Shown: positions 24,427-37,699 of the stretch, piece by piece
How the letters are laid out: each line of letters opens with the position of its first letter
Position numbering within the stretch: the first letter of the stretch is position 1
NCBI GenBank assembly: GCA_963920665.1
Contig: OY987267.1
Coordinates: 15,810,001 to 15,874,000 of the forward strand
DNA length: 64,000 nt
Direction: 5' to 3'
From: Straminergon stramineum
Taxonomy: Eukaryota > Streptophyta > Bryopsida > Hypnales > Calliergonaceae
The notes under the pieces: model-generated
Seen by the model: the letters and a program-made list of their open reading frames with translations, nothing else
Databases searched by the model: none
Told to the model about the DNA's origin: nothing
Made by a program: the position numbers and the translations under genes

Positions 24427-27270
24427 TTTTGCCGCTTTGGTGTTGACCTGGGGATGTGGATCTTTGTTGGTAGCTATGTTTTTTTTTGCGAGCGGAGCAT
24501 CTTTTTCTCTTTTTTTTTCTGAGAGCATCTTACTTGCTGTGAAAGTTCCCGATGGATGTTTTGGGTTTTTGATCGGCAAGGATGACATTTTTTTTCAATA
24601 CCTATACCATATATCAATTGGGAGGGATTTCCTCAAATGAAACGGTGGACCCGATGTGATTGGAATCGGGTTTCTGTTGATATTTGCTTTGAAGTTCACT
24701 ATTCTGTTTCGGTTTTTGATTTTTTTTCAGTCTTATGGGAATTGTTTTGTCAAGACAAGGCATAATCAGCAGTAATCCGATTCATATCAAGAACCTGGTT
24801 TATGGCTTGTCTTGCCGTGGTGGATTTTGTCTGGCAACTGACGTGTTGTAGGATTTCAGGATTTTTGATTAGGACTGTCTTTGACTTCAGATTTTTTTTG
24901 TTCTGTGTTCGGGAACACTGTTGATATTGTGTTTGAATCCCCGATCGTCATCAGTCGTCCGCATCTGTTGATTTTTCCTCCGAATCTGAATGTTTCCTCT
25001 GACTAGTGTGGTCAGTCAGGTTACGTTTGTTTTGGACGACTCTCAGTTCTATTTGGGATTATATCTGGTCTATTGAATTCTGCTTTTTGCTAGTCTTCTC
25101 TCTTTCTTGTGAGTGTTGTATTGGATATAATTCCTGTTTCTTTTATTTGCGAGTTTTATGAGCATGTCATGTTTAAGTGTGTCAATCTGATAGTTTCAAT
25201 CACGAATTGGATCCGATTGTTGAAACCAATATATGTTTTACTGTTTTTTACCAGCAGCGGCCTTTCGATTGAACCGTACTAGCATGATAGTGCATGATAT
25301 AGTGGAATATTTTAGCAAGTATAATTTGGTTTGGGTCCGTTATGTAAGATTTGTGGACGGTCTTGTGATTTACGTTAGATACGGTTGTCAATTTAGCTTC
25401 GTCTTTTGTCGTGCAGATGTTTGAGTCCATTCAGCGTGTAACTGAATTATCAATGCATGAGAGGGGGGAGTTTGTCTCCCATTATCCATATACAGTAGTA
25501 GAGCTGATGTATTTGTCATTTGCTTACGTTTGAAAATTTATCTGATTCTAGAGAATTGATGGACTAGTATATGTAGCTATCTGATTTTGTGAGAAGGACA
25601 ATGCAGTATTGACCACCCGCATTAGTGAAGGGCTTCACATGTGTTGATAAATGATAGTCGGTGCATGACCTCTGAATTGCCTGGAAAAACAAGATGACGC
25701 CTAATTCAGGCTGCTTGTTACTTCGACAAACAGTAGTGTTAATGTGATCCTGGAGACTAGCTTGTTGCCAAATCGGTGAAGGATTGTCTAGTTTTGACAA
25801 TGTGGTTAGGTGTTTGGCATGTTCACAACAATATCTGTACATTATTCTATAGCTGTTATTGCCGCGAAGGAGAGCAGCATCTTCACACTGATGAGATTGC
25901 AACAATGAAAATGGTACTTACACAGTTCTGGAGAAGGTAGTATTGTACACATTCTAAGCAATGGACATGCAGTAACCGGATAGCTCATCAGGAGTAATCA
26001 ATGAGTCAAAATGCTTGATGAATATTGAAAGTAAGCGTCACATTGAACTGTTTTGGTGAAGGGCAATGGTGTGTTTCATGGTAGCCACAAACCTATGTGA
26101 ACTCAAATTGAGACATATCACAACTTTATCCTCAGAACATTAATATTCTTGCTGGACCTGGGAGAGTAACTCCATGAAGATTTCTGTAGTACCCACAGAC
26201 GGAGAAACGAGTGCTAAGTCGTGTGTGACTAGTCATTGGCATGCATACGATATGTTAGCTAGCTGAATCGCGTAAGAGATGCATCTGTGAACGGGGACGT
26301 GACTATTGTCGCTACTTGGTAGAAGGCTTCACCATAAATGCGGACTTGCGGAGGTTTCCTTATGTATTCTTCCAATGGCTATCATTGATTAGAGAGGTGT
26401 TAAGAGTGGTTGCTCCGGTGGGGTCTGATCGTGATTGCTTGCCCGTGGTTAAGGTTAGTGAGCGGTTCTTCATACTTTTCACAATTTCATCCGGCGGGTC
26501 GTTCGCATTGTTCGCAGATACGTTTTGATCTTGAAGTTTTGGAATAACTGCTTCACGATCATGCATGGACGATTTCTTCCCACCCAGCAAATAATATGGC
26601 GGTAGTCTCTGGACAATAATTGCATATTCGTAGATTGGCATTTACACTTTGGATGGAGAAGTGAGTAATCCGTTCGTGAGATGCAGAGTATCATTCCTGA
26701 CACACCGTAACGTGACATCATGGAGTCATTGCTATAATAGACCACTTGGTATTGGAAGGATTGCCTGGAAGGAGATATTTCATGCCAAGGTCAGCATTTA
26801 TTCTCTGATGATATAGCAAATGTTATTCTGCAACTTTTTCGCGTTACTGGCTCGTTATGACGTTATAACTGATGAGAGTGACCTTGGAAAAGCACAATCA
26901 TACTTCTGCTTATAAAGCACTTGAAGCAGAAAATTATTTGAACGCACAGCTAGTGCGGGATGGAGCAGGGAAGAAGACCGTGACAATGTCTCTGCCGGTG
27001 TAATGTCAAGGATGTTGTTGGTATCAGAAGTGATGACTGGTAAGCCGTGCTTGGAACTTTTAATTCCAAGACACGGAGCAGCTCATGGAGAATTTCAATC
27101 TGATCCCCTCTGTTACTATCTCGGAGGTAAACTAGCATTACAAATTTCTAAGTTAGACACCCGGGATTTCTTTTTCACTTTGAAGAATGCATATTGCAGG
27201 CACTTCCCTCTTCATCTAATGAGGACAACACCTAGAGACATTCACTACCAACGCATCCACCTACGGTAAC
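24427..27270. other. SAHH 3' region and mid-GC non-coding DNA
   Basis: After the stop codon come T-rich stretches likely to be 3' UTR. I saw no clear AATAAA close to the stop. The next 2.5 kb has higher GC and complexity than the transposon-rich DNA, but I see no convincing exon, domain or terminal repeat. It may hold a non-coding transcript or ordinary unique intergenic DNA. Confidence 0.45.
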
Positions 27271-27621
27271 TAAATCTAAAAAAAATTTGTCCCAATAATC
27301 AATTGAAGATTGTTCTGATTATAAAATTGTAATTTATTTTGTGAGATCTTGTTGAAATATCCTAGATTCTTATCTTGTGCATTTTTTGGACACTATATAA
27401 ATAATCTATGAAGTTTCAAAGTGCTGAAAATAGGTGTTCCCCAAGAACGACCTTAGGCTCTTATGAATAGAAGCTATATTATTTAGGCAAGTATATGGAG
27501 GAGTTAGTTTTAGAAAGGGGTCACCATTAAATGCAGTTACCTTAGATCATTGCTCTTTGTTCTTTGGCTAGAGCTAGTAGTCATGGGTTGCCAAGAGCTT
27601 GTTCACTTGGTGTTTTGCATT

Positions 27622-27754
27622 CACTAGTGTAAAATCCACCATGGGTTGATAAAAATGTTTTTGTGTTATTTATGTGTTCATTTCAATACATTTTGTATTA
27701 GTAGCATAATTTCAGCACGATACTATTTCAGTCCACAGTGGATTTGTGCAAGTG
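27622..27754. mobile_element. Small CACTA-like MITE (133 bp), TSD ATT
   Basis: The left end is CACTAGTGTAAAATCCACC. The reversed right end is CACTTGCACAAATCCACTG. Both are flanked by ATT (27619-27621 and 27755-27757). The 3-bp target and CACT start suggest a miniature CACTA-type element. The short length and imperfect inverted repeat limit confidence. Confidence 0.5.
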
Positions 27755-28262
27755 ATTGAAGATTCACCCTTAAAAAAGAATCTTACATACTATATTGTAT
27801 CAAACTTATTAAAGAAATCATAAATAAGTCTAATAAAAATAAATAAGTCTGATAAAAATTATGTACTAAAATATGGCAAGACATACAACATTGGATTGAT
27901 AATTGAGCAATTAAATTCTTTCATTTGGATGTCAAATAACATTCAAACCTTACATTCTCAAATATAGAGTGCACAATTAGAATATGTGGTCATTTTGAAA
28001 TTTATAAGATATGTAGGAGGTGCAATAATGATCCAAATTGGAAGTACCATATGTTGCTAGAACCCAAAACCTAAAACCAAAACCTATGCAAGGTATTGTA
28101 AGGAATTTTCTATTGACCAACTTATTAAAGTACTTGTATCTAAAATCATCCAAAGAATCTATGTGGTACAAAGGGGATGTTAGAGGAAATGATAAAGCAT
28201 TTCTACACATTAGCAAATCCTTAAGAAGCAAATTGGCTAGATAAATCTTAGAGGTTGGTGAA
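27755..28262. other. AT-rich DNA, nothing identified
   Basis: I see no open frame with recognisable content and no paired repeats here. Confidence 0.4.
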
Positions 28263-28264
28263 TT

Positions 28265-29108
28265 GGGTGATTGCAAGAAACACTAGTCCTATTTGTTGCA
28301 TTTTTTATTTTCAGCCTTTTAGTACTTTTTGTACTACAAGTCACCTTTAGTACTATTAGAGGCATAGAATATGAAATCTGGATGTTTTGATTAGATTTCA
28401 GATTCGCAATTCCAACAATAGATAATGCTCATCACTAGATGGTAAGGATGGATGGCAATGCTTAATTTGCTATAAAAGTAGTTTACATTGGTAGATTAGA
28501 AGCATTATAGGCCCCTACTAGTACTATTGAGTCCTTTTATGTACCCTAAAATACTCTTTTGAGCCAAAATTTACAATTTATGCTAGAAAATCAGACTTCC
28601 ACATTTCTATTTTTTTAAATTAAAAAATGCATGTGAAAAATATATTTTAAAAATGGCCATTGTTGCCAACTAAGAGAAAAGAAGGAAGATCAAAGCTAGA
28701 ACTAAAAAAACATTTTTCATTCAACATAAATTCAACCTGAATATAGTACACTTTAGGCCAATGCAAAACACAATTGGAACATTTTTTTGGAAATCCCTCT
28801 CTTGAGAACGTGTAATTCTATTAGAAGAACTAGCCTACCAAATTTGGCAATGTAACTCTTTAAAAAAGGTACTCAATAGTACTAAAACCCACCAAAATCG
28901 TATATGTGACATATACTTGAAATTCAATCTCACCAATGGAATTAATTTAGGAAAAATTGAAATAATTAAAGTAAATTCTCTATAGCTATAGGAAGCTTAT
29001 TTTTGAATTTCATGTTCATTCAATCATTTTTGCAATACTTATGGTGCAAAACAACTTCAACATTGAATATGTGATGGAAAATAGGGCAAGTGTTTCTTGC
29101 AATCACCC
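28265..29108. mobile_element. MITE-like element with 30-bp inverted ends (GGGTGATTGCAAG family), copy 1
   Basis: The left end is GGGTGATTGCAAGAAACACT, continuing AGTCCTATTTG. The reversed right end is GGGTGATTGCAAGAAACACT, continuing TGCCCTATTTT. The first 22 bases are identical and about 30 match closely. The flanks share AATT, a possible 4-bp target. The interior is AT-rich without an ORF. A related copy lies at 50484-51200. Confidence 0.7.
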
Positions 29109-29109
29109 A

Positions 29110-32100
29110 ATTAATTATGAAATTTTAAAGGTGAAGGTTGTTGGAGGCTATAAGTATAGCTTTGGCAAATTTAAAGTACATATGATGCTTACTAGCTAAG
29201 AAGAGATGTTTGTAGAGTCAAAACATGGCTCAAACAAAATATTAAATTAAAAGTTTATTTACCAAAATCCATCTCTGTTCAAAGTCATCACCCCTACTAT
29301 ATTGTAATTAGGCCGGTTTGTTACCCAAAATGATCACCAACTCCCAACACTATTGCCATTCTTCTATTACTATTCATTTAATGTACTTTGTTTGTTGGTT
29401 CAACTGTCCATTTTAAGCTAAGGAATATATCTACATTTTGTTAATGTTGATACTTAACGTCTTAATGGACCCATATCCAAAATTTGTCTTTACAAAGTAG
29501 CATAATGTCATTGTAGAAGTTGTACATTGCATGGGGATACAACTGTAATTACATAAATGGAAGCAAAACAATTGTGCATATTGAGTAATTTTTCAAAAAA
29601 TATTAGAGATTATAGTGCATATTATATGGAAACCTTAATGAACATAATCTACTATTGTTGTAGATACAATACCAATATAGATATAATTACTATGTAAGGC
29701 CCCTCCAAAGTGCTAGTAGTATAATCATTAAATCACATCCCAAAAGGGAAGTGTACATTCACACAAGTTGTGCCTCATAAAAATTGTGCAATCGAAAGCT
29801 TATCCAAAATCAAGCCTTACCAACCAATGGGAAGGCCAAAAAATTGTCAATCAACAATTCAACACGGGCAAGACACATGCTTTATTCCATTTATTCACAA
29901 TTGAGCAAAGAAAGCTTTTAACAAGTCATTGCTATATTAAATTTTGGTGTACTTCTAGTTCATATCAAATAACATACCATAGTAATTATTTATTGCCCTT
30001 GCAATACCCCTTTGCAAATACACTAGAGGAATAAGTTGCATACATGGATTTCCATATATTCTTGTGTGCATTTTCTTAGATTATATGACAAGTTGTATAC
30101 TAGAAAATCATGACATTTACACCATATGAAAATAATTTTGAAATTTGATGGTAATACAAACAATGAGAAGTCCAAAATACAGATCATGTATGCAATTTTC
30201 TTCCAATTTTTGTCACTCAAATTGTATTTTGATTTTTCATACATTCATAATTCTTTTTTTAAGAATTTAAAACTTACAAAAACCAGTTACTGTCCCTCTA
30301 TCCAACATTATATGAAGTGCATGAAATTTTACAATCTATGGAAAAAAAATCATTTTACAACATTAAGAAAAACATATGATGAACCCTTTTAGAAACAAAG
30401 AAAAAGTGACATCATTTTTTTGTTATTCAACCATATTTAAGTTCTATACAATCCAATCATATGTAACTTAGATGGGATTCATCTACCTTGGAAGCCTATT
30501 TCAGGCTAGTTCCTCAAACTGGGAACCAACCAGGGTTGGTTAGAATTTAAAACTATGAAAAAACTATGAATTTTTTAAAAAAATTACCAAATATATTATA
30601 AATTAAATAAATTAAATAATAATTATATTAAAAAAAGAATTTATTATTACTATATGACGTGGCCGTCGCCTAACCACGTCAGCAAGCCGTTGTGGCTGAG
30701 TTCCCACAATCCGAGAACTTGTGAGAACTCGCGGGCTTGCATAGTAGCTCATTCTCTTCTAATGTTTCATTGGAGTAATTAGAGGAATGAATAGGGCTTA
30801 TGATACTTTTTCATAAAACAATAAGAATAGATTCTAAGGGTTGTGTGGACAATTCTAACTTAGTATTGTAAATTCTTGAATTAGACCTTCACCGTGAAGA
30901 TTCTTTTTCTTAAATTAAAAATAAATAAAAAATAATAATTTTTTTAAATATATAATAACTTTTTTGCCTAATTTTTGTAACTTCTTAAATTCATTGAAAT
31001 AGAGACTATGAATTTTGAGATTGATTTCTTAGAAAGTGACAATAAGATCTTATTGTTATTGTTTTGGGTATACATATTTTTAGGAAAATTAAGTATCTCT
31101 GATATGTATTATTTTGTTAAAAACAAAAGAATTTAAGGGGTTATATTCCATGTCCTTGTTAGGAGGAAGTTTTGAATTATATTTTTTAATATCTTATACA
31201 AAATGCACTACTTTCTTCTTCCAATATTCAATAATAAAATAAAAATAATTATATTAAAAATATAAAATATAAAACTATTAGTGTTGCTTTAAATCCTAAT
31301 GCTAAAGGGTATATCTTGAATATAAATTTTCTTAACTATTAGCACTTACAACTACCCTATTTTCAAATCAAATTTAGCATAGATTAAAATTTGAAATTTT
31401 CATATTTTTGCAATATTTGAGAGTTTATAAATACTATACAATCAATTTATCTAATAATAAAATTTTAAATATCAAAATAGAAGTGTTGCAATTGTTTCGA
31501 TACCCAAATTTCAATATTTTGACATTTGGATGCCAAATCTTACCTTTGAGTACAATATTTTTATTTTTGAAGAGTTTATATTGTAATAATATATTGAATA
31601 TAGATAATTTATAATTCATTATGTTATACTCCATATCTATTATAGAAATTGAATTATAAATGATTAACTTATATCTTGAATTTTAGGAGTATATTATGAA
31701 ATATACATCACATAGTGGTAACTTTTAAATGATGAAGGATTTCTTTTTTGTAAAAATTTGGGCATGCTCTATTGAATTCATATTTAGAAATTTTTCATTG
31801 AAATATTTTTAAAGGCTTTTAATCATTATACTACATGGGCGAAATTTTTTTCCATGTTTTTATAGTTAGTGTTGCAAAAAATATTTTTTTATTTAAAAAA
31901 TCAAAATAAAATCACAAAGCTAAAAAGAAATTATGAAATCTATATCAAATAATTTCGTATGATTTAATATATTGATACCTACAAAGAGACATTTGGATCA
32001 TTATGTTTTGAGTAATGAAGTGAAAGCTATGAAAGAATATTATTTTGTAGTAAATGAAGGCAATTTTTTAATCAAAAAATCATTTTTCAAACTCGATTTC

Positions 32101-33902
32101 TAAATTTTTCAAATAAAATCAACAATAAAAGATAGTGTTGCCTACTATAACATTTCACCTTTGGATTGACAATTTTCAATTTCTTGTCAAAGTTATTAGA
32201 GATTTTGATTTTTCTCTTGTCATGTACGATCTTCCTTCTATGATATTTCAAAGATGAAGAAGAATTATTTTTTTGTTTAACTAATTTAAAACTTAATTTT
32301 GAGTTTTAGGCCCAATGGTCAAGGATTGGTGGGGGATCATGTACTATAGTTTTAAGAGTGTTTATTTTAGCAAGCTAGCTTCTATAAAAAAATTTATAGG
32401 TTTTATAAAACATAAGTTTCAAGTGAAGTTTTTAGCGTTGTTTTTAGTAGAAGTATTTTGAAGCAATTTTGAGCTTCAAAACATTGAAGAATTCCAAAAA
32501 TTAACCCCTTAGTACTCTAATGTCCCAATTATGGACAATGAGAAAGCCAAAGGTTCCAAAGGATTTCCTAGCTACAAAACTTTTCATTCATCCCAACCAA
32601 TGTTTGACTTTAAGAAAAATTATGTATGAAAAATATGATGAAATTGAAGTAAATAATATATATTTATATAGATATAAGGAAAAATAAGAAAAAATTCAAG
32701 AAAGGATTCAAGTGCTTAAGAGTTAAAGAGTAGATGTCCAATTTAGAGAAACACTTATAAAGAAGCAACATTAATTGCTATGAAAGGCCCAATTGTTGTT
32801 GTAATGCCTCACTTTTTGTGTAAAAACATCAAATAGGAACACCCTCACAAGCCATTTTCTCTTATCTACGACTTCCTAAATTCAAATTCAAATTTCTTTA
32901 AAATGACATTATCAATGACCTCAAGAGAATTCCAATCCAAATTGTTTCGTAATTTTTTGATATTTATATATAATATTTTGTGAATTTTCAAAGTTCAAAG
33001 CATAGATTACCTATACACGCCACTAGACTCCCCTTCAACAGACACCTTTAAGCACAAAATGCTTCAATTTCCATTAATTGCCTCTTAACCCCTAAACGTC
33101 CAAATTCATCTCTAGAATTGACAATTTGAGAAAAAACATTATAAAGTGCAATTTGGAAGCATATTGTAGAACTTTGTACACAAATAAAAGTTGTACATTG
33201 TGAGTTCTAGATTCCATCCATAGAGTTAGATTCACCAATGCTATCATCAATATTTTTTTAATAAATTTTGAAAAGGAAATTTCAGAATTTCTTTCAATAT
33301 GTTCAATTACAAGCAAAGTATTATTATTTTTTGAGTAAAAATTTGTTAGAATGGGTTTGAAATGAGGTTCTCTTTACATGGTAAATTTTTGATATTTTTG
33401 TGTTCTTCAAATCTATGACCTCATTTTGGCAAATCCCATTTTGAACTAGAGTCAATGCAATTTTGGCTTGGTCAAGTGGTCAACCACTTGACATAATTGC
33501 ATATTTGTAATTCTAGAGAAATATGTACTCTAGGAACACCAAATCCAACCCTTAGATAGGACCACAACTTGATAATGTATCTCCAAAAATTAAAACAACT
33601 TTCATCCAAGCAATGAGGAGGAGGAAACTTTAGTTTCAATTTGTTCAAGGTCCAAATAATGGATGTCGAAGCGCTTAGGGGGTAAACTCCCATTGATTGG
33701 TCTTAAGAGAATCTGTGGCTTGGGGAGCTTCTTGCATAGTTGTACTCCTCCAAGACATTGGAATAGGCTGCGCACCCAAAAGGCAATAAGAGGTGTTCCT
33801 ACCTTGCTCAAACTTTCACACATGGCACTATAGATATAGAATATAATGATTTGAAAAATACAAATACTTTGATTTACTATCTAAATTGAATTAAAAATAA
33901 GG
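29110..33902. other. 4.8 kb of AT-rich, gene-free DNA
   Basis: No recognisable ORF is seen. Isolated left-type ends of the TTAA family occur at 32501 (TTAACCCCTTAG) and 33085 (TTAACCCCTAAACG), with no partner found. A GC-richer patch at about 30655-30740 contains TGACGTGG and its inverted copy CCACGTCA (30655-30681), two ACGT-core sites in a palindrome, with no gene nearby. Confidence 0.45.
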
Positions 33903-33906
33903 TTAA

Positions 33907-34132
33907 TCCTTAAAGGTCGTCTAGGTCGTTTTTCAACCAATGAATGAGAAAGAATCTTTCTATGTAGGATATAAGTGCAACTATTCATCCACGGAATTTT
34001 GTGTAAAAAGGGAGGTCTTGTACAATACAATAGTTTGACTTCTAATGAGTGCTTTTGGATTATTTTAAACCTACGATTCACATGGAACCAAAAGGGGATA
34101 ATTTCCACAATCACCAACCCATCCTTTAAGGT
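33907..34132. mobile_element. TTAA-flanked MITE (226 bp), piggyBac-like, copy A
   Basis: Bounded by TTAA at 33903-33906 and 34133-34136. Termini are TCCTTAAAGG (left) and ACCTTAAAGG (right, reversed). The interior is homologous along its whole length, in reverse orientation, to 49294-49515. The shared phrases are CCAATGAATGA and AAGTGCAACTATTCATC. Confidence 0.75.
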
Positions 34133-34384
34133 TTAAGAGTGGATGGCAAATAACTTTGTAAAAGCGCTAGACCAAAAGGTGTCTTTTGAATGACTCTTAT
34201 GGGTTATGTAGAAACAAAGAATGCACATATTCATGCATTCTTAGACTAATTGCATAGTCAATGACCATTATGACATGCTAGAGTTCACAAATATTGCCCA
34301 ATGTGCATCACATTACATTACAACATTGACTGTTGCTTTTTCAGCAAACTTCACCACACTGAAACCTTTTACTTACACATTCAC

Positions 34385-35374
34385 TGTACGTGTCGCTTTT
34401 GTCAATGCAAAAGAGTCCTCTCCACATGTCCCGAACTAAATCCCCCTTCCGCAGTACCGGTGGTGTGACCCAGTTGGAGCGGAGCGGAATCAAGCCTCTT
34501 TTGAAACTTGGCGATTCGTAACCTGGTGGAAGTGTGAAGGATATTCTTCCTCAACCGGGGCGAGAGGAAACCCGTCCGTCCAGTTGTTCGCAAAGCGGTT
34601 TGTTGATGCCAATTGACAGGACCTGGGAGAAACAATCTTCAACAGCGGAGCATCTTTAAATCAGTGTTAATACAGATATTCAGGTCTACAGTAACTGTGG
34701 CCGGGTGATCGATGAATCGATCAAGTTGGCGATGACGGACACCCGCGAAATTTCATTGTGTGAATGTGTCAAGGATGCTTCTCAATTTTACTGTAGATGG
34801 AAACCTTTTGTTCAGTTCAGTTGCGGGCAATCGAATTGATGGAATCTTTGAAGGATACTACAGTAGCTGCTGCCCAGATTGACGGAGCTGTAAGTTATAT
34901 CATATTCAATCCTTGTGCAATTTGCATCCCCAATCCTCCCTCATTTCCTGGAATTGCAAGGACCTTGATCAAGTTGACAGGATTTCAACTTGCGCGCAGG
35001 TCCCTTTGATTTTTCTCCGTGGAATACGAGAAAGTGAAGGGGTTGGTGTCCAATCTGCAGAGGTCAATAGTCCAGACTGAATGCTCACCTCTTCAGTTAC
35101 AGTTTCACAAAAGTTTCTTGCATAAGGTACATATTTGAATTTACGTTACTGAGCTGAAAGTCCAGAACTTGGGCTGGTGAAGGTATAAGTTACCTAACAA
35201 AACAAAACAAAGCGTTTTCCTTCTGTTTCATTTCAGGTTGACAGGCGGAGGAGTCAAGTGAACACGTGTGTATTGTACAATCGCACGTTGTTGATTACTC
35301 CGTGGTATTGCTTGGCCGGAGTCAGGAAAGCCACCGCAATTGTAAACACGATATTTTGTGCGGCAATAGGTCTT
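34385..35374 (+). pseudogene. Possible remnant of a multi-exon gene (GC-richer island)
   Basis: Sequence quality changes sharply here to about 45% GC. Splice-like junctions can be read: donor GCTGTAAGT near 34890, acceptor CGCGCAG near 35000, donor AAGGTACAT near 35128, and acceptor TTTCAG near 35236. Coding-like pieces include MESLKDTTVAAAQIDGA, EYEKVKGLVSNLQRSIV and VDRRRSQVNTCVLYNRTLL. An in-frame TGA lies at about 35007. No domain is recognised. The island ends where the transposable element at 35375 begins. Confidence 0.35.
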
Positions 35375-35660
35375 CAAGGTTGGCACACCCATAATTGCAC
35401 CCCGCCTAAAACCATCATCATCACTTTGTGTATATCTCTAAAATCAATATGTACGTATGTGGAAGAAACGATTCTGGAATACCTACCTAAAAATTTTTGG
35501 CCCTTCCTAACTTTTGCAGATGGTATCCAAATGCCATGTTCTTTGGTGCATTGGAACCTCTTTTCACTTGTCAACAAGAAATTTATCAAAATTTGACTAG
35601 TCTAATAATAGTAAATAGGCACAAGAACAAAAAGTGGCATTTTGGGGGTTCCCACCTTAC
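35375..35660. mobile_element. MITE of the AAGGTGGG...TCCAAAATGCCA family, copy 1
   Basis: About 285 bp, homologous in direct orientation to 46773-47056. Shared phrases are ATCACTTTGTGTA versus TTCACTTTGTGTA, CTAATAATAGTA, and AAAAAGTGGCATTTTGG. The inverted ends AAGGTTGGCACACCC and (reversed) AAGGTGGGAACCCCC make this a small inverted-repeat element. It cuts the gene-like island to its left. Confidence 0.7.
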
Positions 35661-35939
35661 TCTAATGTTAGGGATATTTTTTAGGTTTTACCAATTGTTT
35701 TCCTCCAATTCCCATATTGAATTGGTTTTTCAAATACTAAGTATGATATGGTTTTTTCTCTACTTTTTATCCTAAATCAAAATTTTATAGAGTTTTTCAC
35801 CAATTTTTTTACAATATTTACAATAGGGGTTTTCCCAATTCCACTACCTAACAATGAACTAAATGGCAATTCTCCTTGAGTATTGCTTTACTCATATCTC
35901 CCAAAGTGTAGTGAGATAAAATATTCTTACAAATTGCCT

Positions 35940-37690
35940 ATTGTGTCATTCAAAGATTTTTTGGTATTGGAATTCAATTAGTATAATTTGTAGTGCAAAA
36001 TTAACATTGCATTCTTACACAATCTTGATCAAGTATACCAAATTTCAATTTCAAAGAATCAAAAATACTATTTTTAGTAAATTTTTTTAGGATATACATT
36101 TCATGAGGCCACATGATAATTGGTTGAGAACCGTTGGTGATGAATTTGCATGATTTAGTTGCAAAGCATGTAGAAAACATCTCAAGGAATATCTTTTTAT
36201 TCAAAATAAATCTAAAAGAATATTCAAATTCATCAGATTTGAATTTAGGGTTAGGATATTCTACAATGTAAAATTTTATAAAAATAGATATCTATGTCTT
36301 ATAACTAGATTTTGGCTAATTAATTGTATTCCTACAGTACAAGTTACAAGACTAGTTTTAATATGAGGGTCAAATCATAATATCTAGTTATTAGTAGAAA
36401 GGTACCTATTCTACAAACTATGAACATTTGACCCCTAAAATTGAACTCATACCTAATGAATTTGAATGTCTTTTTAGATTTATTTTGAAAGAATAGATTG
36501 CCTTTAGATGTTTCCTACATACCTTTGCAATTAAATCTTGAAAATTCATCACCAATGGTTTTCAATCATTTCTCATGAAATGTACTGAAAAAATTCAACA
36601 AAAATTACATTTTGGATTTTTGAATTTTGGTATGCTTGATCAATATTGTGTAAGAATGCAATATTAACCCCTAAAGGACCAAACAATGTTTTTTGGCAAC
36701 ATAGCGATTTGGGGTAGCTCACTCTGAATGGAATTTTTATTTTTTTTCTTTGAAATTTTCACACAACATGTGTCCAAGGAGTAGCTTCAAGACCCAAAAA
36801 ATTTCATAACTTTTGAATACATGGTTAAAAAGTTATTGTATGATATATTGTTTTCATTGCTCGACGGGCAGTCCAGGCAACAAAAAAAGCTTCTTTAAAA
36901 ATCACTTTTAAAAAAAATAAAAATTGGAAATTTATTTTCCTAATTTATATCTACATAGAAAGCTTTGAATCATTCCATTTCGATTTATGAGATGAAAGTT
37001 ATGAAGAGTTTTAGTTGTGGGTAGTTTGTGGGTAGTAATGGAATCTCTACTCTAAAATAAACTTTGAAGACCTTTATTTAACTCAATTTTGAATATTTTT
37101 GAAAAAAAATAAAAAATTGAGGTGTGGATTTTTTATTACAACAATTTCACCATTGGGATTAGCATTTTTCAATTCCATAAATAAATTATAAACAATTTAG
37201 TATTTTGAATCATTCTCTACTTCTTTCAACTTACTATTTTTTTCCTATATGTTGTACAATTCCAAATGATCTAAAATTTTTCAAGCATGTAGCCAACATG
37301 ACTTGGAGAATGAATCCAAAGAGTTACAATCATTTCGGACATTTTTTCATAATGATTTGACCTTGTGAAGTGTATCTGCCCGAATTTTTGCAGGGCCAAA
37401 AAATGGCTTTTTGTCACTTCAAATGCTAATACCTTGCAATCCAAACGGTGGAAATTTCTGAATTTTTTTCCGCATCTTCCCAAACCAGAGTACTACAAGA
37501 TCCTACGGTTACATTTGACCAAAAATGTATTTTTCCTAAAATTTGGTACTTGTACTAGAGATGACAGTTTTGGAGCGTTTTTGGTGAAAACATAGTCAAA
37601 TACCTTTAAGGGTTAATTTTGCAATAGAAAAAATACCAATTGAATTTCACATTACCAAAATTCTTTGAATGGCACTATTACTAGTATTTT
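35940..37690. repeat. Foldback (long inverted repeat) element, right arm interrupted
   Basis: The left arm is about 35940-36250 and the right arm about 36420-36667 continuing at 37613-37690. For example GCATTCTTACACAATCTTGA near 36009 pairs with its near complement near 36645. The loop is about 170 bp. The right arm is split by the TTAA element at 36668-37612, while the left arm keeps the uninterrupted site. Confidence 0.8.
36668..37612. mobile_element. piggyBac-like non-autonomous element (945 bp), TSD TTAA
   Basis: The termini are CCCCTAAAGGACC (left) and, reversed from the right, CCCTTAAAGGTATT. TTAA flanks both sides (36664-36667 and 37613-37616). The uninterrupted homologous arm at 35940-36030 contains a single TTAA at 36001-36004 at exactly this position. 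The original target was therefore TTAA and it was duplicated on insertion. TTAA targeting plus a CCC(C/T) start is the piggyBac signature. No transposase ORF is present. A homologous copy lies inverted at 39530-40418. Confidence 0.8.
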
Positions 37691-37699
37691 GAGTTCTTA

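Noticed and set aside
25564..25905. A 113-codon minus-strand open frame downstream of SAHH
   Set aside because: The amino-acid composition looks random, with no domain, no homologous partner exons and no promoter or splice evidence.
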